Made by a program: the position numbers and the translations under genes. 64,000 bases of DNA from JAJCYL01 sp965206015 (GTDB lineage: Bacteria; Bacteroidota; Bacteroidia; Cytophagales; Cyclobacteriaceae), in contig CBDBIW010000004.1 in assembly GCA_965206015.1 (NCBI GenBank), positions 186,001-250,000 on the forward strand, written 5' to 3'. Numbering within the stretch: position 1 is the first letter of the stretch; every line of letters starts with the position of its first letter. Below the pieces are notes generated by a model, which ran no database searches, was not told where the DNA came from, and saw only the letters and a list, made by a program, of their open reading frames with translations. Below, piece after piece: positions 53,668-63,894 of the stretch.

Positions 53668-55332
53668 ATGGATATGATGCCGAAAGTAAACCCCACTCAA
53701 ACGCCTGCATGGCGAAAATTAAAAGCCCATAAGGTTGAAATTGAAAGCCTAAGAATGAGCACTCTTTTCAGAGAAAATTCAGGAAGGTTTGCAAAGTACT
53801 CTTTAGAGTTTGAGGAAATGCTGGTTGATTTTTCAAAAAACCTTATAACTGATGAAACGCTAAACCTTCTCGCTCAATTGGCAATGGAAGTCAAACTGGA
53901 TGAGGCGAAGGAAGAAATGTTTTCTGGAGCCGTAATTAACGGAACAGAAAAAAGAGCGGTACTCCATACAGCACTGCGCAATCGATCTAATAACCCAATC
54001 AAGGCAAATGATGCTGATGTTATGCCGGGCATTAATGGGGTTCTGGATAAAATGAAAGTGTTCACTGAACGTTTACATTCAGATCAGTGGAAAGGATATA
54101 CCGGGAAAAAGATTACGGATATAATCAATATAGGAATCGGCGGTTCGAATCTCGGCCCAAAAATGGTCGTTGAGAGTCTTAAGCCCTATGCTGACAAAGG
54201 AATCACCCCTCACTTTGTTTCAAATGTCGATGGTAGCAACATACTTGAAGCCCTCGATTCTGTAGATCACCAATCCACTCTGTTCGTGATCTCCTCGAAA
54301 ACGTTCACAACGCAAGAGACTATGACCAATGCTCAAACTGCAAGAGATTGGTTTGTACAGCATGCCCAATCTGAAGAAGCAGTTGGCAAACATTTTGTCG
54401 CCGTTTCCACCAATTCTAAAAAAGTAAAAGAGTTCGGGATAGACCCCGACAACATGTTCGTATTCTGGGATTGGGTTGGGGGTCGATACTCTCTTTGGTC
54501 AGCCATTGGTTTATCTATAGCCTGTTGTATCGGGTATGACAATTTTGAAAAATTACTTGAGGGTGCTCATGCAATGGATATTCACTTCCAAAAGGCTTCT
54601 ACAAAGAAAAATATACCTACTATTCTGGCCTTATTAGGTGTCTGGTATAACAACTTTTTCGATGCAAATACTCATGCCATTTTACCTTATGATCACTATA
54701 TGCAAAATTTCCCAGCCTACTTCCAACAAGGGGATATGGAGAGCAATGGAAAGCATGTAGATAGAAATGGAAACAAAGTTGACTACCAAACCGGTCCTAT
54801 TATTTGGGGTGAACCAGGAACTGACGGTCAGCATGCATTTTATCAATTAATTCACCAGGGGACCAAGCTTGTTCCTTGCGATTTTATCGCAGCAGCTAAT
54901 AATCAGAACCCAACAGGAAACCATCATGAAAAACTGCTGGCAAATTTCTTTGCTCAAACAGAGGCCCTAATGCAGGGCAAGTCAAAATTAGAAGTCCGTA
55001 CTGAATTAGAAAAATCAAATAAGAGTACTGAAGAAATTGATGAACTCATACCTTTTAAAGTCTTTGAGGGTAATCGACCAACCAATTCAATATTAGTTAA
55101 AAAATTAACACCCCATACCCTTGGAGCCTTAATAGCAATGTATGAACACAAAATTTTCGTACAAGGAGTGATATGGAATATTTACAGTTTTGATCAATGG
55201 GGAGTAGAGCTTGGTAAGCAGTTAGCGAACAATATTTTACCCGAATTAAACAATGACCAGCTGATTAGCTCACATGACAGCTCTACTAACGGGCTAATAA
55301 ATGCATACAAAAAATTTAGAAATGAAAGGTGA
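53668..55332 (+). CDS. pgi: Glucose-6-phosphate isomerase
   Basis: Start chosen at ATG 53668 (MDMMPKVNPTQTPAWRKLKA); a TTG at 53632 would add 12 residues. About 554 residues. Signatures: GIGGSNLGPKMVVESL, ISSKTFTTQETMTNAQ, and NPTGNHHEKLLANFFAQ near the C-terminal half. Glycolysis/gluconeogenesis, cytoplasmic. Overlaps the nitroreductase start by 11 bases. Confidence 0.97.
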   Translation: MDMMPKVNPTQTPAWRKLKAHKVEIESLRMSTLFRENSGRFAKYSLEFEEMLVDFSKNLITDETLNLLAQLAMEVKLDEAKEEMFSGAVINGTEKRAVLHTALRNRSNNPIKANDADVMPGINGVLDKMKVFTERLHSDQWKGYTGKKITDIINIGIGGSNLGPKMVVESLKPYADKGITPHFVSNVDGSNILEALDSVDHQSTLFVISSKTFTTQETMTNAQTARDWFVQHAQSEEAVGKHFVAVSTNSKKVKEFGIDPDNMFVFWDWVGGRYSLWSAIGLSIACCIGYDNFEKLLEGAHAMDIHFQKASTKKNIPTILALLGVWYNNFFDANTHAILPYDHYMQNFPAYFQQGDMESNGKHVDRNGNKVDYQTGPIIWGEPGTDGQHAFYQLIHQGTKLVPCDFIAAANNQNPTGNHHEKLLANFFAQTEALMQGKSKLEVRTELEKSNKSTEEIDELIPFKVFEGNRPTNSILVKKLTPHTLGALIAMYEHKIFVQGVIWNIYSFDQWGVELGKQLANNILPELNNDQLISSHDSSTNGLINAYKKFRNER

Positions 55333-55901
55333 GAATGCTGTAGTACCAAGTGACATAATCAGATCTAGACGATCGGTATTTCCAGCACAGTATACCGATC
55401 GTGAGATAGGCGATGACATCATCAAAGAAATGTTGGAAAATGCCCATTGGGTGCCAAGCCACAAAATCACCCAACCATGGAGATTTAAAGTCTTAAAAGG
55501 TGAGGCCAGGGGAAGACTGGGCGATTTTATGGCCGCCAAATACAAAGAAGAATTTGGCGGCGAAAAGTTCCTTGATAAGAAATATCAGAAACTAAAATCT
55601 AATCATAGAAAGGCTGCTGCTATCATTTTGACCTGCACAAAGGGACCCTGACCAGCAATTGCCAGAGTGGGAGGAAATCACCGCGGTGGCGGCTGTTCAG
55701 AACATGTGGTTGACCTGCCATGCATTGGGTGTTGGTGCTTATTGGAGTTCTCCTCCACTCATAAGTCATATGAACGAGTTCATTGAAATGGTCGAAGGTG
55801 AATCATGTATGGGTATTTTTTACATGGGTCACCGCAGTGAAGATCAATCTCTACCCAAGAGAGACCTCATTCATGGCAAAGTTGAGTGGATTATTGACTA
55901 A
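55322..55901 (+). pseudogene. Nitroreductase family protein, frameshifted
   Basis: From ATG 55322 (MKGENAVVPSDIIRSRRSVF): FMN-binding RSRRSVFPAQYTD and AHWVPSHKITQPWRFKVL. Near 55645 the frame ends in TKGP and a stop; the next frame reads RDPDQQLPEWEEI and AVAAVQNMWLTCHALGVGAY onward to WIID. A one-base loss explains it. It would reduce nitro or quinone compounds. Confidence 0.85.
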
Positions 55902-56592
55902 ACACTTTTTCAATAAGTCGGTGGTTCTGACCCGGGTTTTTCCAAATATTGGACTCCTCAATTGCAATCAAACTAAAGAGGCCATCAATACTCTTGTCAG
56001 TTACATGCTGGTCAAAGTGAGGCTCTTTTTTCTCGACCATTGGCACCTTATTGTAGGCCGTAACGAGCTCTTTATAGTACTTAGTTGCATTCACTTCGTC
56101 CAAAGATCGTTTTTGATAATGGGATTGCATTTGCTGAATAGCTGAGTTGAGATTGTCCTATCAAGATATTGAATTGCTGCATCATTTGCCCCTTTCAATA
56201 TTCCCCAGGCATCTTTGGTGGTCATTGATTTAATGACAGAAACGAAAATCGGTTTGGCTTCTTTAGCTGCTAATTCTGCTGCTCTGTTCACTGAGACAAT
56301 AAATCTGTCTACTTGCTTACTCATGCCTATCTGACGAAGTTTTTTTCGACCTTTTGGGCATCGGGAGGGAATAATATCCTGATAAGTGGGTTTTTGAAAA
56401 AACCATCCTCTTTAGAAGCCTGATCTGTTCCTTTACCTGTGCCTTTCACAAGGGCTTCTTTGAGCCCTTTCAGTAGAAAAGCTTATCTCCGCCCCCAGGG
56501 GCTTTATTGACTGATTTCTTTAGCTTTCCAAGTTGAGCTTCGCTTGAAAAACTCAAAAAAACTAAAAGCGCAGTGGTTATCAAAAATCTCAT
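55891..56592 (-). pseudogene. DUF4197 family protein, several frameshifts
   Basis: ATG 56592 opens MRFLITTALLVFLSFSSEAQ, a signal. Pieces in shifting frames: TEGLKEALVKGTGKGTDQAS, KEDGFFKNPLIRILFPPDAQ, then VSKQVDRFIVSVNRAAELAA, KEAKPIFVSVIKSM, and last NATKYYKELVTAYNKVPMVE with KSIDGLFSLIA. These are the DUF4197 blocks in order. At least three indels. Confidence 0.85.
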
Positions 56593-56650
56593 AATTATGC
56601 TTTGTCTTATAAACACATTCAGTAATAAAACCCTGCCGATTAAAGTTTCG

Positions 56651-58720
56651 TCACAAGTTATATCGTACCTGCAGTTTTAAATCTGTCTTGTGGTTGCCGT
56701 TTATTTTATCTAAACCAGAGCCAATTTCGCCCGAATCCTGCCGGGTTGTTCTTGACAATCGTGCCCAAAAGGTAAGTCTATTATTCAACGTGTATTGAAG
56801 TAATAGGTAATTTCTTATCCCCACACCGCTATAAGCAGGAATGGAAAACGCATAAAGAACGTCTTTCTCGTAGGCAAATTGTCTGTTTTCGAAATCATCT
56901 CCATCAAACAACGCAAATCTTGTGCCCAGTTTAATCTTGCGAATTTTAAAATTAAAATCTTGGATTATTGCAAAACCCCCTGTTTTAACCCCCTCAAAAT
57001 TAAATTCACTCCATTGAAGTCTGGACTTCAAACTGATAATATCGTTCGGATGATAGTCGAGGTTGAGCAAATAGTTTCTTTTTATTCCTGTAGAAAGGGT
57101 TTTGAGGTTGTCATCTGATTTTGAATTTCGTTCTTTACTTTCTTTTCTGATTTGACCAAATAAATTAATGTTTGAAGCGGGTGAGTAGTTCAAACGAATA
57201 AGAAACTCATAACCCTCGGAGGGCCCTTCAGCACGAAATTTGAGCCATGGGAATTTGAACCGGTCATAGTACGCGGTAACATCAAATTTCTTCAGGGGTG
57301 AAATTTTGAGACCCCAGTAAATTCCATGCTCATTTATGTTTCTCGAGCTTTCTCCAAACGAATTCCCATAAAACGAATGGAAATTACGGTCATAATTTCT
57401 AAGTACAAGGCTAATTGCAATTCGATTTGAGAGACTGGCTACCAAACCTCCAACTGCTCCAATTCCTCCGGATTCCGAAACTGCAACTTCACCAAAAAAA
57501 TTCAAATTTTGCCAGAGGAAATTTGAAAAGAGGCTTCCTGTAAAATTTTGCCGGCCTCCAAACTCAAATCTATTGTAACTGACAGGCCTTTTGGCTATTG
57601 GGACATTATAGCGAGTATTAACGACCGATAGTCCTAACGACGCATTTCTGTTCTCACTGCGGTAGGTTATGTTACCACCACTCACTTGCTCCCGAACTTG
57701 ATCTTTATTAATTTGTTCTGTTTCGGTGCGATGTAATCCAGTGGCTTGAATAGATGATATGAAGTCGTCAAATTCTGTCACGGTAGTATCGTTTTGAACA
57801 TTAGCATCAACAAATTGATGTGAGTAAAATCCAGTAAGATCGAAATGTCCAAGTGTATAGGTAGCGGCTCCTCCACGAAAAAATCCTGATTCCAGGACTG
57901 AAGAATAGGGTCGAATTCCAGTGCTACTTCTCCTGACGGTTGTGATTGTTTCAGACCCCTTCCCAAGATTGAAACCAGCTCCTAATAAAAGTCCCTGACC
58001 AAATTGAATTTGATAATCTCCCAATGCAAGTGATTTCAAATTACCCTGATTCTCAATTATTACATGATAACTCAGAAAATCAGGCCCATAACGTTTTAGC
58101 GTATTATTGAAACTAATCTGCTCCCCTGCGTCCTTCTCCATTGTAAACCCTATACTAAAATCTTTTGATTTACTGGTTCTGAATCTTGAATAGACCTTGT
58201 TTCGGTCTCCTGAATATTTGGGAGTTAAACTACTCGTTGAATCAATCTCATCCAGGATAAATCCTTCTGATTCTTCAAATGTTCTTTCCATTCGAATCAG
58301 CAAAAATTTATTCTTTTCCTCAACAATCCGCTGAAGTAATGGCCGGGTATCCGATTTCTTTTCTTCAACCGTGACAAATGGCCGTAACCTTCTAATTAAT
58401 GCTAAGTCAAATCCTGGAATGGCCTGGAGCTCATAGATCGAAATCAACTGCCCCTTGTTCGCTCTATAATCAAGAAGGTTATTTACTTGATCCGGAGCTA
58501 ATATAAACAGGCTAACTAAATCGTCGACAGTGGCAGTATTTAGATCAAGGGGACTGGTATATAATTGCAAAAGAGATTCATAAAGATCCTCATAGTTTAG
58601 ATCTTCATCCTGCACCTGAAAAAACTCTTCAGCAAAGGACTGGAGATCAAACTGAGAGGCGTCTTGTCCGAGGGCAGGAAATTGTACAACTCCTAGTATA
58701 AGTGTTAAAATAATTTTCAC
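56651..58720 (-). CDS. Helix-hairpin-helix envelope protein, beta-barrel-like
   Basis: 689 residues. Signal MKIILTLILGVVQFPALG. A tandem helix-hairpin-helix region (about 50-120; PLDLNTATVDDLVSLF, GQLISIYELQAIPGFDLALI) resembles ComEA repeats, but the remaining 550 residues are strand-rich and end in LKLQVRYNL, typical of outer-membrane barrels. This combination is common in Bacteroidota with no known role. Shares four bases with the next gene upstream. Confidence 0.82.
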   Translation of the reverse strand: MKIILTLILGVVQFPALGQDASQFDLQSFAEEFFQVQDEDLNYEDLYESLLQLYTSPLDLNTATVDDLVSLFILAPDQVNNLLDYRANKGQLISIYELQAIPGFDLALIRRLRPFVTVEEKKSDTRPLLQRIVEEKNKFLLIRMERTFEESEGFILDEIDSTSSLTPKYSGDRNKVYSRFRTSKSKDFSIGFTMEKDAGEQISFNNTLKRYGPDFLSYHVIIENQGNLKSLALGDYQIQFGQGLLLGAGFNLGKGSETITTVRRSSTGIRPYSSVLESGFFRGGAATYTLGHFDLTGFYSHQFVDANVQNDTTVTEFDDFISSIQATGLHRTETEQINKDQVREQVSGGNITYRSENRNASLGLSVVNTRYNVPIAKRPVSYNRFEFGGRQNFTGSLFSNFLWQNLNFFGEVAVSESGGIGAVGGLVASLSNRIAISLVLRNYDRNFHSFYGNSFGESSRNINEHGIYWGLKISPLKKFDVTAYYDRFKFPWLKFRAEGPSEGYEFLIRLNYSPASNINLFGQIRKESKERNSKSDDNLKTLSTGIKRNYLLNLDYHPNDIISLKSRLQWSEFNFEGVKTGGFAIIQDFNFKIRKIKLGTRFALFDGDDFENRQFAYEKDVLYAFSIPAYSGVGIRNYLLLQYTLNNRLTFWARLSRTTRQDSGEIGSGLDKINGNHKTDLKLQVRYNL

Positions 58721-59556
58721 CGTTTCATGCCTATTAAATAAACCACTGACAATTCATGAATATCACCTGTGCTGGAATTATTGCTGAAAGCATAATCGAC
58801 CAAGATTTTCTTAGGTCTAAATCCTAAACCGAAACTTGAATGAAATGGTTGAGTGTGAAAACCTGTCCGTGCATAGAATTCTTTATAGAATTTATATTCT
58901 ATTCCAGTTTTGAACTGTTCCTCAAAATCAAGGTCCTTTTCAATCTCTACATTAATCATGAGTGTTTGAATCGGATTGTATGTAATGCCAGCTTTCATAA
59001 TAGTTGGCAGGTTTTCATTTTCAAAATTGGAAACCTTTGCTTGATTAATATTAGATATATAGGCACCGAAGTACAGTTGGTCACCAAAAGAGACTATTCC
59101 ACCAAAATCAAAGGACAATAAGCCTCTTGACCCCGCAGTTTCTATTTTATATTGTACATAATTGATCGAACTTCCTAACGATACAATACCGATCTTATCC
59201 GCGAAAGAGAGGCTAAGTTTTTGTTCACTGAAGAGGTCATCACCAAACCTATAAGCAGACATTCCAGTTACCCCAAAAGAAAGTGGTTTTATCAGTGCAG
59301 CACCAAATGCATTAAAAGCGGAAGTGTTATACCTGTTTTGATAAGTGAAAAGCACGGATGACGATCTTTCCTCACTAATACCAGCAACATTATTGAAAAT
59401 TGCCCATTGATCTGAGATTGAGATTGAAGCCTCACCCAAAGCGGCCGATCTTGCACCCAAGTTGTAGTTACCGTTTTGACCAATGACGGTGTGCATTGTT
59501 AAGCAAAAAAAAAGGATCAAAACCACCAGAGAGTCAGTTCGGGTAATTTGCACCAA
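58717..59556 (-). CDS. PorV/PorQ-like outer-membrane protein
   Basis: 279 residues. Signal region MVQITRTDSLVVLILFFCLT to TVIG. Then GARSAALGEASISISDQWA and IFNNVAGIS, the start of the PorV/UPF0164-type barrels. Regular strand pairs follow (FGAALIKPLSFGVTGMSAYR). Its role in type IX secretion is not shown. Overlaps the HhH protein start by four bases. Confidence 0.75.
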   Translation of the reverse strand: MVQITRTDSLVVLILFFCLTMHTVIGQNGNYNLGARSAALGEASISISDQWAIFNNVAGISEERSSSVLFTYQNRYNTSAFNAFGAALIKPLSFGVTGMSAYRFGDDLFSEQKLSLSFADKIGIVSLGSSINYVQYKIETAGSRGLLSFDFGGIVSFGDQLYFGAYISNINQAKVSNFENENLPTIMKAGITYNPIQTLMINVEIEKDLDFEEQFKTGIEYKFYKEFYARTGFHTQPFHSSFGLGFRPKKILVDYAFSNNSSTGDIHELSVVYLIGMKR

Positions 59557-59675
59557 TATCTCTTTAAGTATTTTATAGATAATTGTTTTAATATTCTAAT
59601 TTAATAATTAAAACGTTATTTGACAATTTAATTTCCGCAACTACGAAAAGTTTAATGAAGTCCCTTCATACGCAA

Positions 59676-60506
59676 TTAAGGCTTTTGATATTTCCATCGC
59701 CTATGGGTCCAAAGGTAGGTTTCCGGCTGTTCCACAATCGACTGCTCTACTTCTGAAATGAACTTTGGAAGAAGCTCAGGTGATTCAGAATATGGTGGTT
59801 CACCAATTGGAATTAATTCAATGCTGTAATATCCTCTTCTCAGTTTTTGCAATTTAGGATAAATAACAGGCAATTGGAATGTCTTAGCGTGATAGTCAAT
59901 TGAAGTGTCAAAGACGGTATCCTGATTGAGGAATTTTGTCCAAAAGTGGTATTTACTAGAAACCTGATCCATAACCATACTGTACGCGGCAACTTCTTTA
60001 TGCCCGTTCAAGTCATCAATTAACTGCTTATTCGAAATCAATTTTCCATTAAATCTTGTTCTCACGGCTATCATTAGTCTATTAAAGAACTCACTATTTA
60101 AAGGCCGGTAAACTGATGTAAATGCATAAGGTGTATGAGTTCTGCCTGACGTCACCATCCATTCCCAGTTAAATTGATGGCAGGCTGTAAGGAGCATGGA
60201 TGTTTGATTTTCGAAATAACTCAATACGATTTCAAGGTTCTTTACTGTTACTCGTCTATTGAGTTCTTCTTTAGAAATAGATAGTAACTTAATCGATTCA
60301 ATGATTAAATCTGCAAGATTGGAATAAAATCCGTTGAGTAATTTTTCAATCTCTTTCTCGGTTTTGGCTGGAAAAGAATTTCTTAAGTTATTCCTGGCTA
60401 TATCAACTCTATATTTAAACCCATGCCTGATTACCACATATAATAAGTCGCTAAAGACATATAGAATAGAAAGAGGTAGCTTGGATAGGAACCTAAAGAA
60501 GAACAT
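59676..60506 (-). CDS. Lysophospholipid/lipid A acyltransferase family
   Basis: 276 residues. LpxL/HtrB fold: membrane-associated N-terminus, the acyl-transfer motif TACHQFNWEWMV (HxxxxxW/E) near residue 110, then AYSMVMDQVS and YLWTHRRWKY at the end. Adds acyl chains to lipid A or an ornithine-type lipid. Ends in the rpoZ-coaBC block. Confidence 0.85.
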   Translation of the reverse strand: MFFFRFLSKLPLSILYVFSDLLYVVIRHGFKYRVDIARNNLRNSFPAKTEKEIEKLLNGFYSNLADLIIESIKLLSISKEELNRRVTVKNLEIVLSYFENQTSMLLTACHQFNWEWMVTSGRTHTPYAFTSVYRPLNSEFFNRLMIAVRTRFNGKLISNKQLIDDLNGHKEVAAYSMVMDQVSSKYHFWTKFLNQDTVFDTSIDYHAKTFQLPVIYPKLQKLRRGYYSIELIPIGEPPYSESPELLPKFISEVEQSIVEQPETYLWTHRRWKYQKP

Positions 60507-60520
60507 AGATTTAGGTTCTG

Positions 60521-61417
60521 CTATTTCTTGATCAATGGCTGATATTTGTCCGTATTACTTGGGTCCAATTTCACCAAGGTATTGTAGGTGTCCCTTCTGA
60601 CAGACGGATTACCTTCTGAAAATATTTGGGTAATCTCATCGGTTTTAGCATCAAGAAAGGCAATAGTTAAGATAGAATTGGGCCTGGCCTGATTCACATC
60701 CTGAGTCTGCTTGAGCACGTTTGAAATCATTTTGCGGGCATCATCCGGCTTTTCTTCAAAAAGGTCTAAGCCCAATCTGTGATAGTCATATAAACCTTCA
60801 CGAATAGGTCTCATTTGGATATTAATAAGATTCTCTGCCAACCAGTATCGATTCCTATTGCTATCAAATTGATCCCAGCCAGATCGACCGGATTGTTGAG
60901 CAACATTCACTAAACTCCAGGCCTTTTGAAAATATTGATCACCTCCGAGTTTGCCGAAAGTGTCATAGTCTAGGCCAATTATAGTATAGGCATAGAATGC
61001 CAACAGGGAGGTTATATTGTTTGTAAAGACATTATCGTCAAATTGTAAGGGCTGAGATTCATTGTATTCAAAGTCCCAATCGCGATCTGCAAAATTGAAA
61101 ACAATACTTTCATAGTTTGTGCCATAAATTGGCCTGGCAGACACTATTTGCACAGTGGCATCGAAGATACCAACCGAAGGCATCTTTTTTACACTAATGG
61201 CTATGTTGCAATTAATGCGTTCATCTTGGGTATAGTTATCGTTCGTCCATTTCCTATTGTTCAGAAACTGAGCGAATGCCACTTCCATTTCTTTAAAAAC
61301 TCCTCTCTCAGTAGATTCAACCCGGTCTGCGTTAACAAATATTGAACAATTCAATTCCTGACCAAATGAGGTAATAGAATTAATTGTTGCAATGAACAGA
61401 AAGAGCTTAATTTTCAT
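60521..61417 (-). CDS. DUF4835 family protein
   Basis: 298 residues. Signal MKIKLFLFIATINSITSFG. DUF4835 marks: CSIFVNADRVESTERGVFKE, FAQFLNNRKWTND and IQIVSARPIYGTNY (given as parts). Periplasmic, conserved beside coaBC in this phylum. It overlaps coaBC by 11 bases. Confidence 0.9.
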   Translation of the reverse strand: MKIKLFLFIATINSITSFGQELNCSIFVNADRVESTERGVFKEMEVAFAQFLNNRKWTNDNYTQDERINCNIAISVKKMPSVGIFDATVQIVSARPIYGTNYESIVFNFADRDWDFEYNESQPLQFDDNVFTNNITSLLAFYAYTIIGLDYDTFGKLGGDQYFQKAWSLVNVAQQSGRSGWDQFDSNRNRYWLAENLINIQMRPIREGLYDYHRLGLDLFEEKPDDARKMISNVLKQTQDVNQARPNSILTIAFLDAKTDEITQIFSEGNPSVRRDTYNTLVKLDPSNTDKYQPLIKK

Positions 61418-62609
61418 AGCGCGTAAGAATGGCTTGTAAGATATCTTTTGCCACTTCCACTTTATCCTTTAACTCGAAATCCATAACAATATTATTTCTA
61501 TCTATAATACTGACTTTATTTCTGGCTCCGGAGAATCCCGCACCTTCATCTTGCAATGAATTTAGAACAATCATGTCAAAGTTTTTCTTCTTCAACTTTT
61601 CTTCTGCATTTTGACGTTCATTTTCAGTTTCAAGCGCAAAACCCACATTGAACTGAGATGAGGTTTTAACTTTTCCCAATTCGGCTGCTATATCCGGATT
61701 TTTTACCAATCCAAGCACCATGCTATCGCCGGTCTTTTTAATTTTTTGATTGGCCATAACCTCTGGTCTATAATCAGCCACAGCTGCTGCAAGAATACTT
61801 ATATCGGTCTGGGTATAATGTGCATTGCATACTTCAAGCATTTCTTCCGCTGAAGTCACTCTCTTTAATTCAACGTCTGGATGATCTATCTGCTGGGTCG
61901 ACGGGCCGCTAACTAGTATTACGTTCGCTCCTAAATTAGCTGCTTCTTCCGCAATAGCATAGCCCATTTTGCCAGAAGAATGATTGCCAATAAATCTTAC
62001 AGGATCGATTGCTTCAAGCGTCGGGCCGGCCGTAATTAAAACTTTTTTACCTTTTAAGGGTCCAGCTCGTTCAGTGAATGATTCCAAAAAGTTCATGATG
62101 TTTTCTGGTTCAACCATTCGTCCCTGGCCAATTAGCTTGCTAGCTAGTTCGCCATGTTCGGCATCAATAATGAGATTCCCATAGCTTGTTAATTTCTCTA
62201 AATTGGAAGTAGTTGCCGGATGTTTGTACATGTCAAGATCCATTGCAGGAGCTATAATTACCGGGCACCTAGCTGATAGATAAACAGCGGATAAAAGGTT
62301 ATCACAAATTCCGGTTACAAATTTTGCAATGGTATTCGCAGAAATAGGTGCAATTAAAATGATATCAGCCCACAAGCCTAAATCCACATGATTATTCCAT
62401 TCCCCACTTTCACTATGGGTAAAAGATGTCAGAACTGGATTCTTTGAAAGAGTAGATAATGTGAGGGGAGTAATAAAATCGCAAGCCGCAGAAGTCATGA
62501 TAACCTTTACTTCCGCCCCCGATTTAATCAATAATCTTATCAGAAGTGCAGATTTATAAGCTGCAATACTACCGCATACTCCTAATAAAATTCTCTTCCC
62601 TCGTAACAT
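61407..62609 (-). CDS. coaBC: Bifunctional phosphopantothenoylcysteine decarboxylase/synthetase
   Basis: 400 residues. CoaC part: GVCGSIAAYKSALLIRLL (FMN), APAMDLDMYKHPATTSNL. CoaB part from about 185: LITAGPTLEAIDPVRFIGNH, AAAVADYRPE, LVKNPDIAAELGK. Makes 4'-phosphopantetheine in CoA synthesis; see panB at 29.5 kb. Ten bases after the rpoZ stop. Confidence 0.97.
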   Translation of the reverse strand: MLRGKRILLGVCGSIAAYKSALLIRLLIKSGAEVKVIMTSAACDFITPLTLSTLSKNPVLTSFTHSESGEWNNHVDLGLWADIILIAPISANTIAKFVTGICDNLLSAVYLSARCPVIIAPAMDLDMYKHPATTSNLEKLTSYGNLIIDAEHGELASKLIGQGRMVEPENIMNFLESFTERAGPLKGKKVLITAGPTLEAIDPVRFIGNHSSGKMGYAIAEEAANLGANVILVSGPSTQQIDHPDVELKRVTSAEEMLEVCNAHYTQTDISILAAAVADYRPEVMANQKIKKTGDSMVLGLVKNPDIAAELGKVKTSSQFNVGFALETENERQNAEEKLKKKNFDMIVLNSLQDEGAGFSGARNKVSIIDRNNIVMDFELKDKVEVAKDILQAILTRYEN

Positions 62610-62619
62610 GGGAGGTTGT

Positions 62620-62955
62620 TTATTCAGACTTTTCTGACTTATCAGATTCGTCGGCTTCTTCAGGGTACCTATACATTATTTTCCCCTCCACGAATTCTTC
62701 AATCGCTATTGCAGATGGTTTTGGCATTCGTTCATAGAACTTTGAAATTTCGATCTGCTCTCTGTTTTCAAAAACTTCTTCAAGATTATCAACGGAAGAT
62801 GCGAATTCGGCAAGTTTTCCACTTAATTCTTCTTTGATGTTACTTGAAACTTGCCTTGCCCGTTTTGATATAATAGCTACAGTTTCATAAACATTTCCTG
62901 TTTCCTCTGCTATTTTTTGAACATCTCTTGTTACAATTGATGGTTGTGTAGCCAT
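62620..62955 (-). CDS. rpoZ: RNA polymerase omega subunit (Rpb6-type)
   Basis: 111 residues. Core motif VTRDVQKIAEETGNVYETVA and IISKRARQVS near 20-40, with an acidic tail EEADESDKSEKS. The Bacteroidota form is longer than the E. coli omega and carries a C-terminal extension. Stabilises RNA polymerase assembly. Confidence 0.9.
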   Translation of the reverse strand: MATQPSIVTRDVQKIAEETGNVYETVAIISKRARQVSSNIKEELSGKLAEFASSVDNLEEVFENREQIEISKFYERMPKPSAIAIEEFVEGKIMYRYPEEADESDKSEKSE

Positions 62956-62974
62956 ATCTATATTATATTAATCA

Positions 62975-63793
62975 TTAAGGTTCAGCTAATTTAACTTTTT
63001 CAATTCGATCCGAAGATTTACCATATATTTCCTCCGCTTTCTTCAAAAAATGACTTTGAGGATATTCTTCCAAAAATTCGTAATAATCATCTACCACTTT
63101 TTGATATCTTTCTTCCTGCCTTCTCTGTGTACTATTTCTAGCGTAATTATACTGAGTTTCGAGTTTCAGGTAGAAAATCTCCTCATTCAAAAAAGAGTCG
63201 GGAAAATCTTTCTTGAAATTCTCAAAAGAAATTACTGCAGCAGAATAAAGTTTGAGCTTCTCATATTGTTTGGCACTCCAATAAGCTTTCTGTTCCAACT
63301 TCACCTGAAGTTGGTCAATAATCTCGGTAGATCTTTCTGCGTACTCACTATACGGATATTTATTGATAAAATTCTGCATATAGGTGACCGCTTCGTACGT
63401 CGGCGTTTGATCTAGATTATAGTCAGGTGACTGCAAGTAAAGTGAATAGGCATGCATAAAGGTTGCCTCCATAGCAAACTCACTCCTTGCATAAATTGTC
63501 GCAAAATTATTGAAGAAGTGAGCACTAAGAATATACTGTTTCTGGTGATAATATGAATAGGCGTTATAAAATTGGGCTATTTCGGCTTGCTCTGTCCCCC
63601 TGATTAATGGTAGCACCTCTTCAAATAGGACACTAGCCCTGTAGTAGTCCTTCTCATTATAGTAGGCCATCGCACCATTAAATTTTTTCTCCCAGTCATC
63701 ACTTTTTTGCAGTCTTCTAAGTTTACTGCACGAAAAAACCATTGGCAAAGCCAAAACAAGTGTCAAATACCGGAAATTCTTCGGTTTTCGCAT
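62975..63793 (-). CDS. bamD: Outer-membrane assembly factor BamD
   Basis: Start at ATG 63793 (MRKPKNFRYLTLVLALPMVF), a lipoprotein signal ending SCSK with Cys22. 272 residues of TPR-like helices (NGAMAYYNEKDYYRASVLFE, AQFYNAYSYYHQKQYILSAH) typical of BamD/YfiO. Inner part of the BAM complex. Confidence 0.93.
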   Translation of the reverse strand: MRKPKNFRYLTLVLALPMVFSCSKLRRLQKSDDWEKKFNGAMAYYNEKDYYRASVLFEEVLPLIRGTEQAEIAQFYNAYSYYHQKQYILSAHFFNNFATIYARSEFAMEATFMHAYSLYLQSPDYNLDQTPTYEAVTYMQNFINKYPYSEYAERSTEIIDQLQVKLEQKAYWSAKQYEKLKLYSAAVISFENFKKDFPDSFLNEEIFYLKLETQYNYARNSTQRRQEERYQKVVDDYYEFLEEYPQSHFLKKAEEIYGKSSDRIEKVKLAEP

Positions 63794-63894
63794 GAGGGTT
63801 GCAAATATAGTAGTATGTAAAATTATGGCCAAAGTTCAATTAATGAACAATGGATCTTGAACAGATGTACAATGCAAAAAGGGTGATGAGGGTT

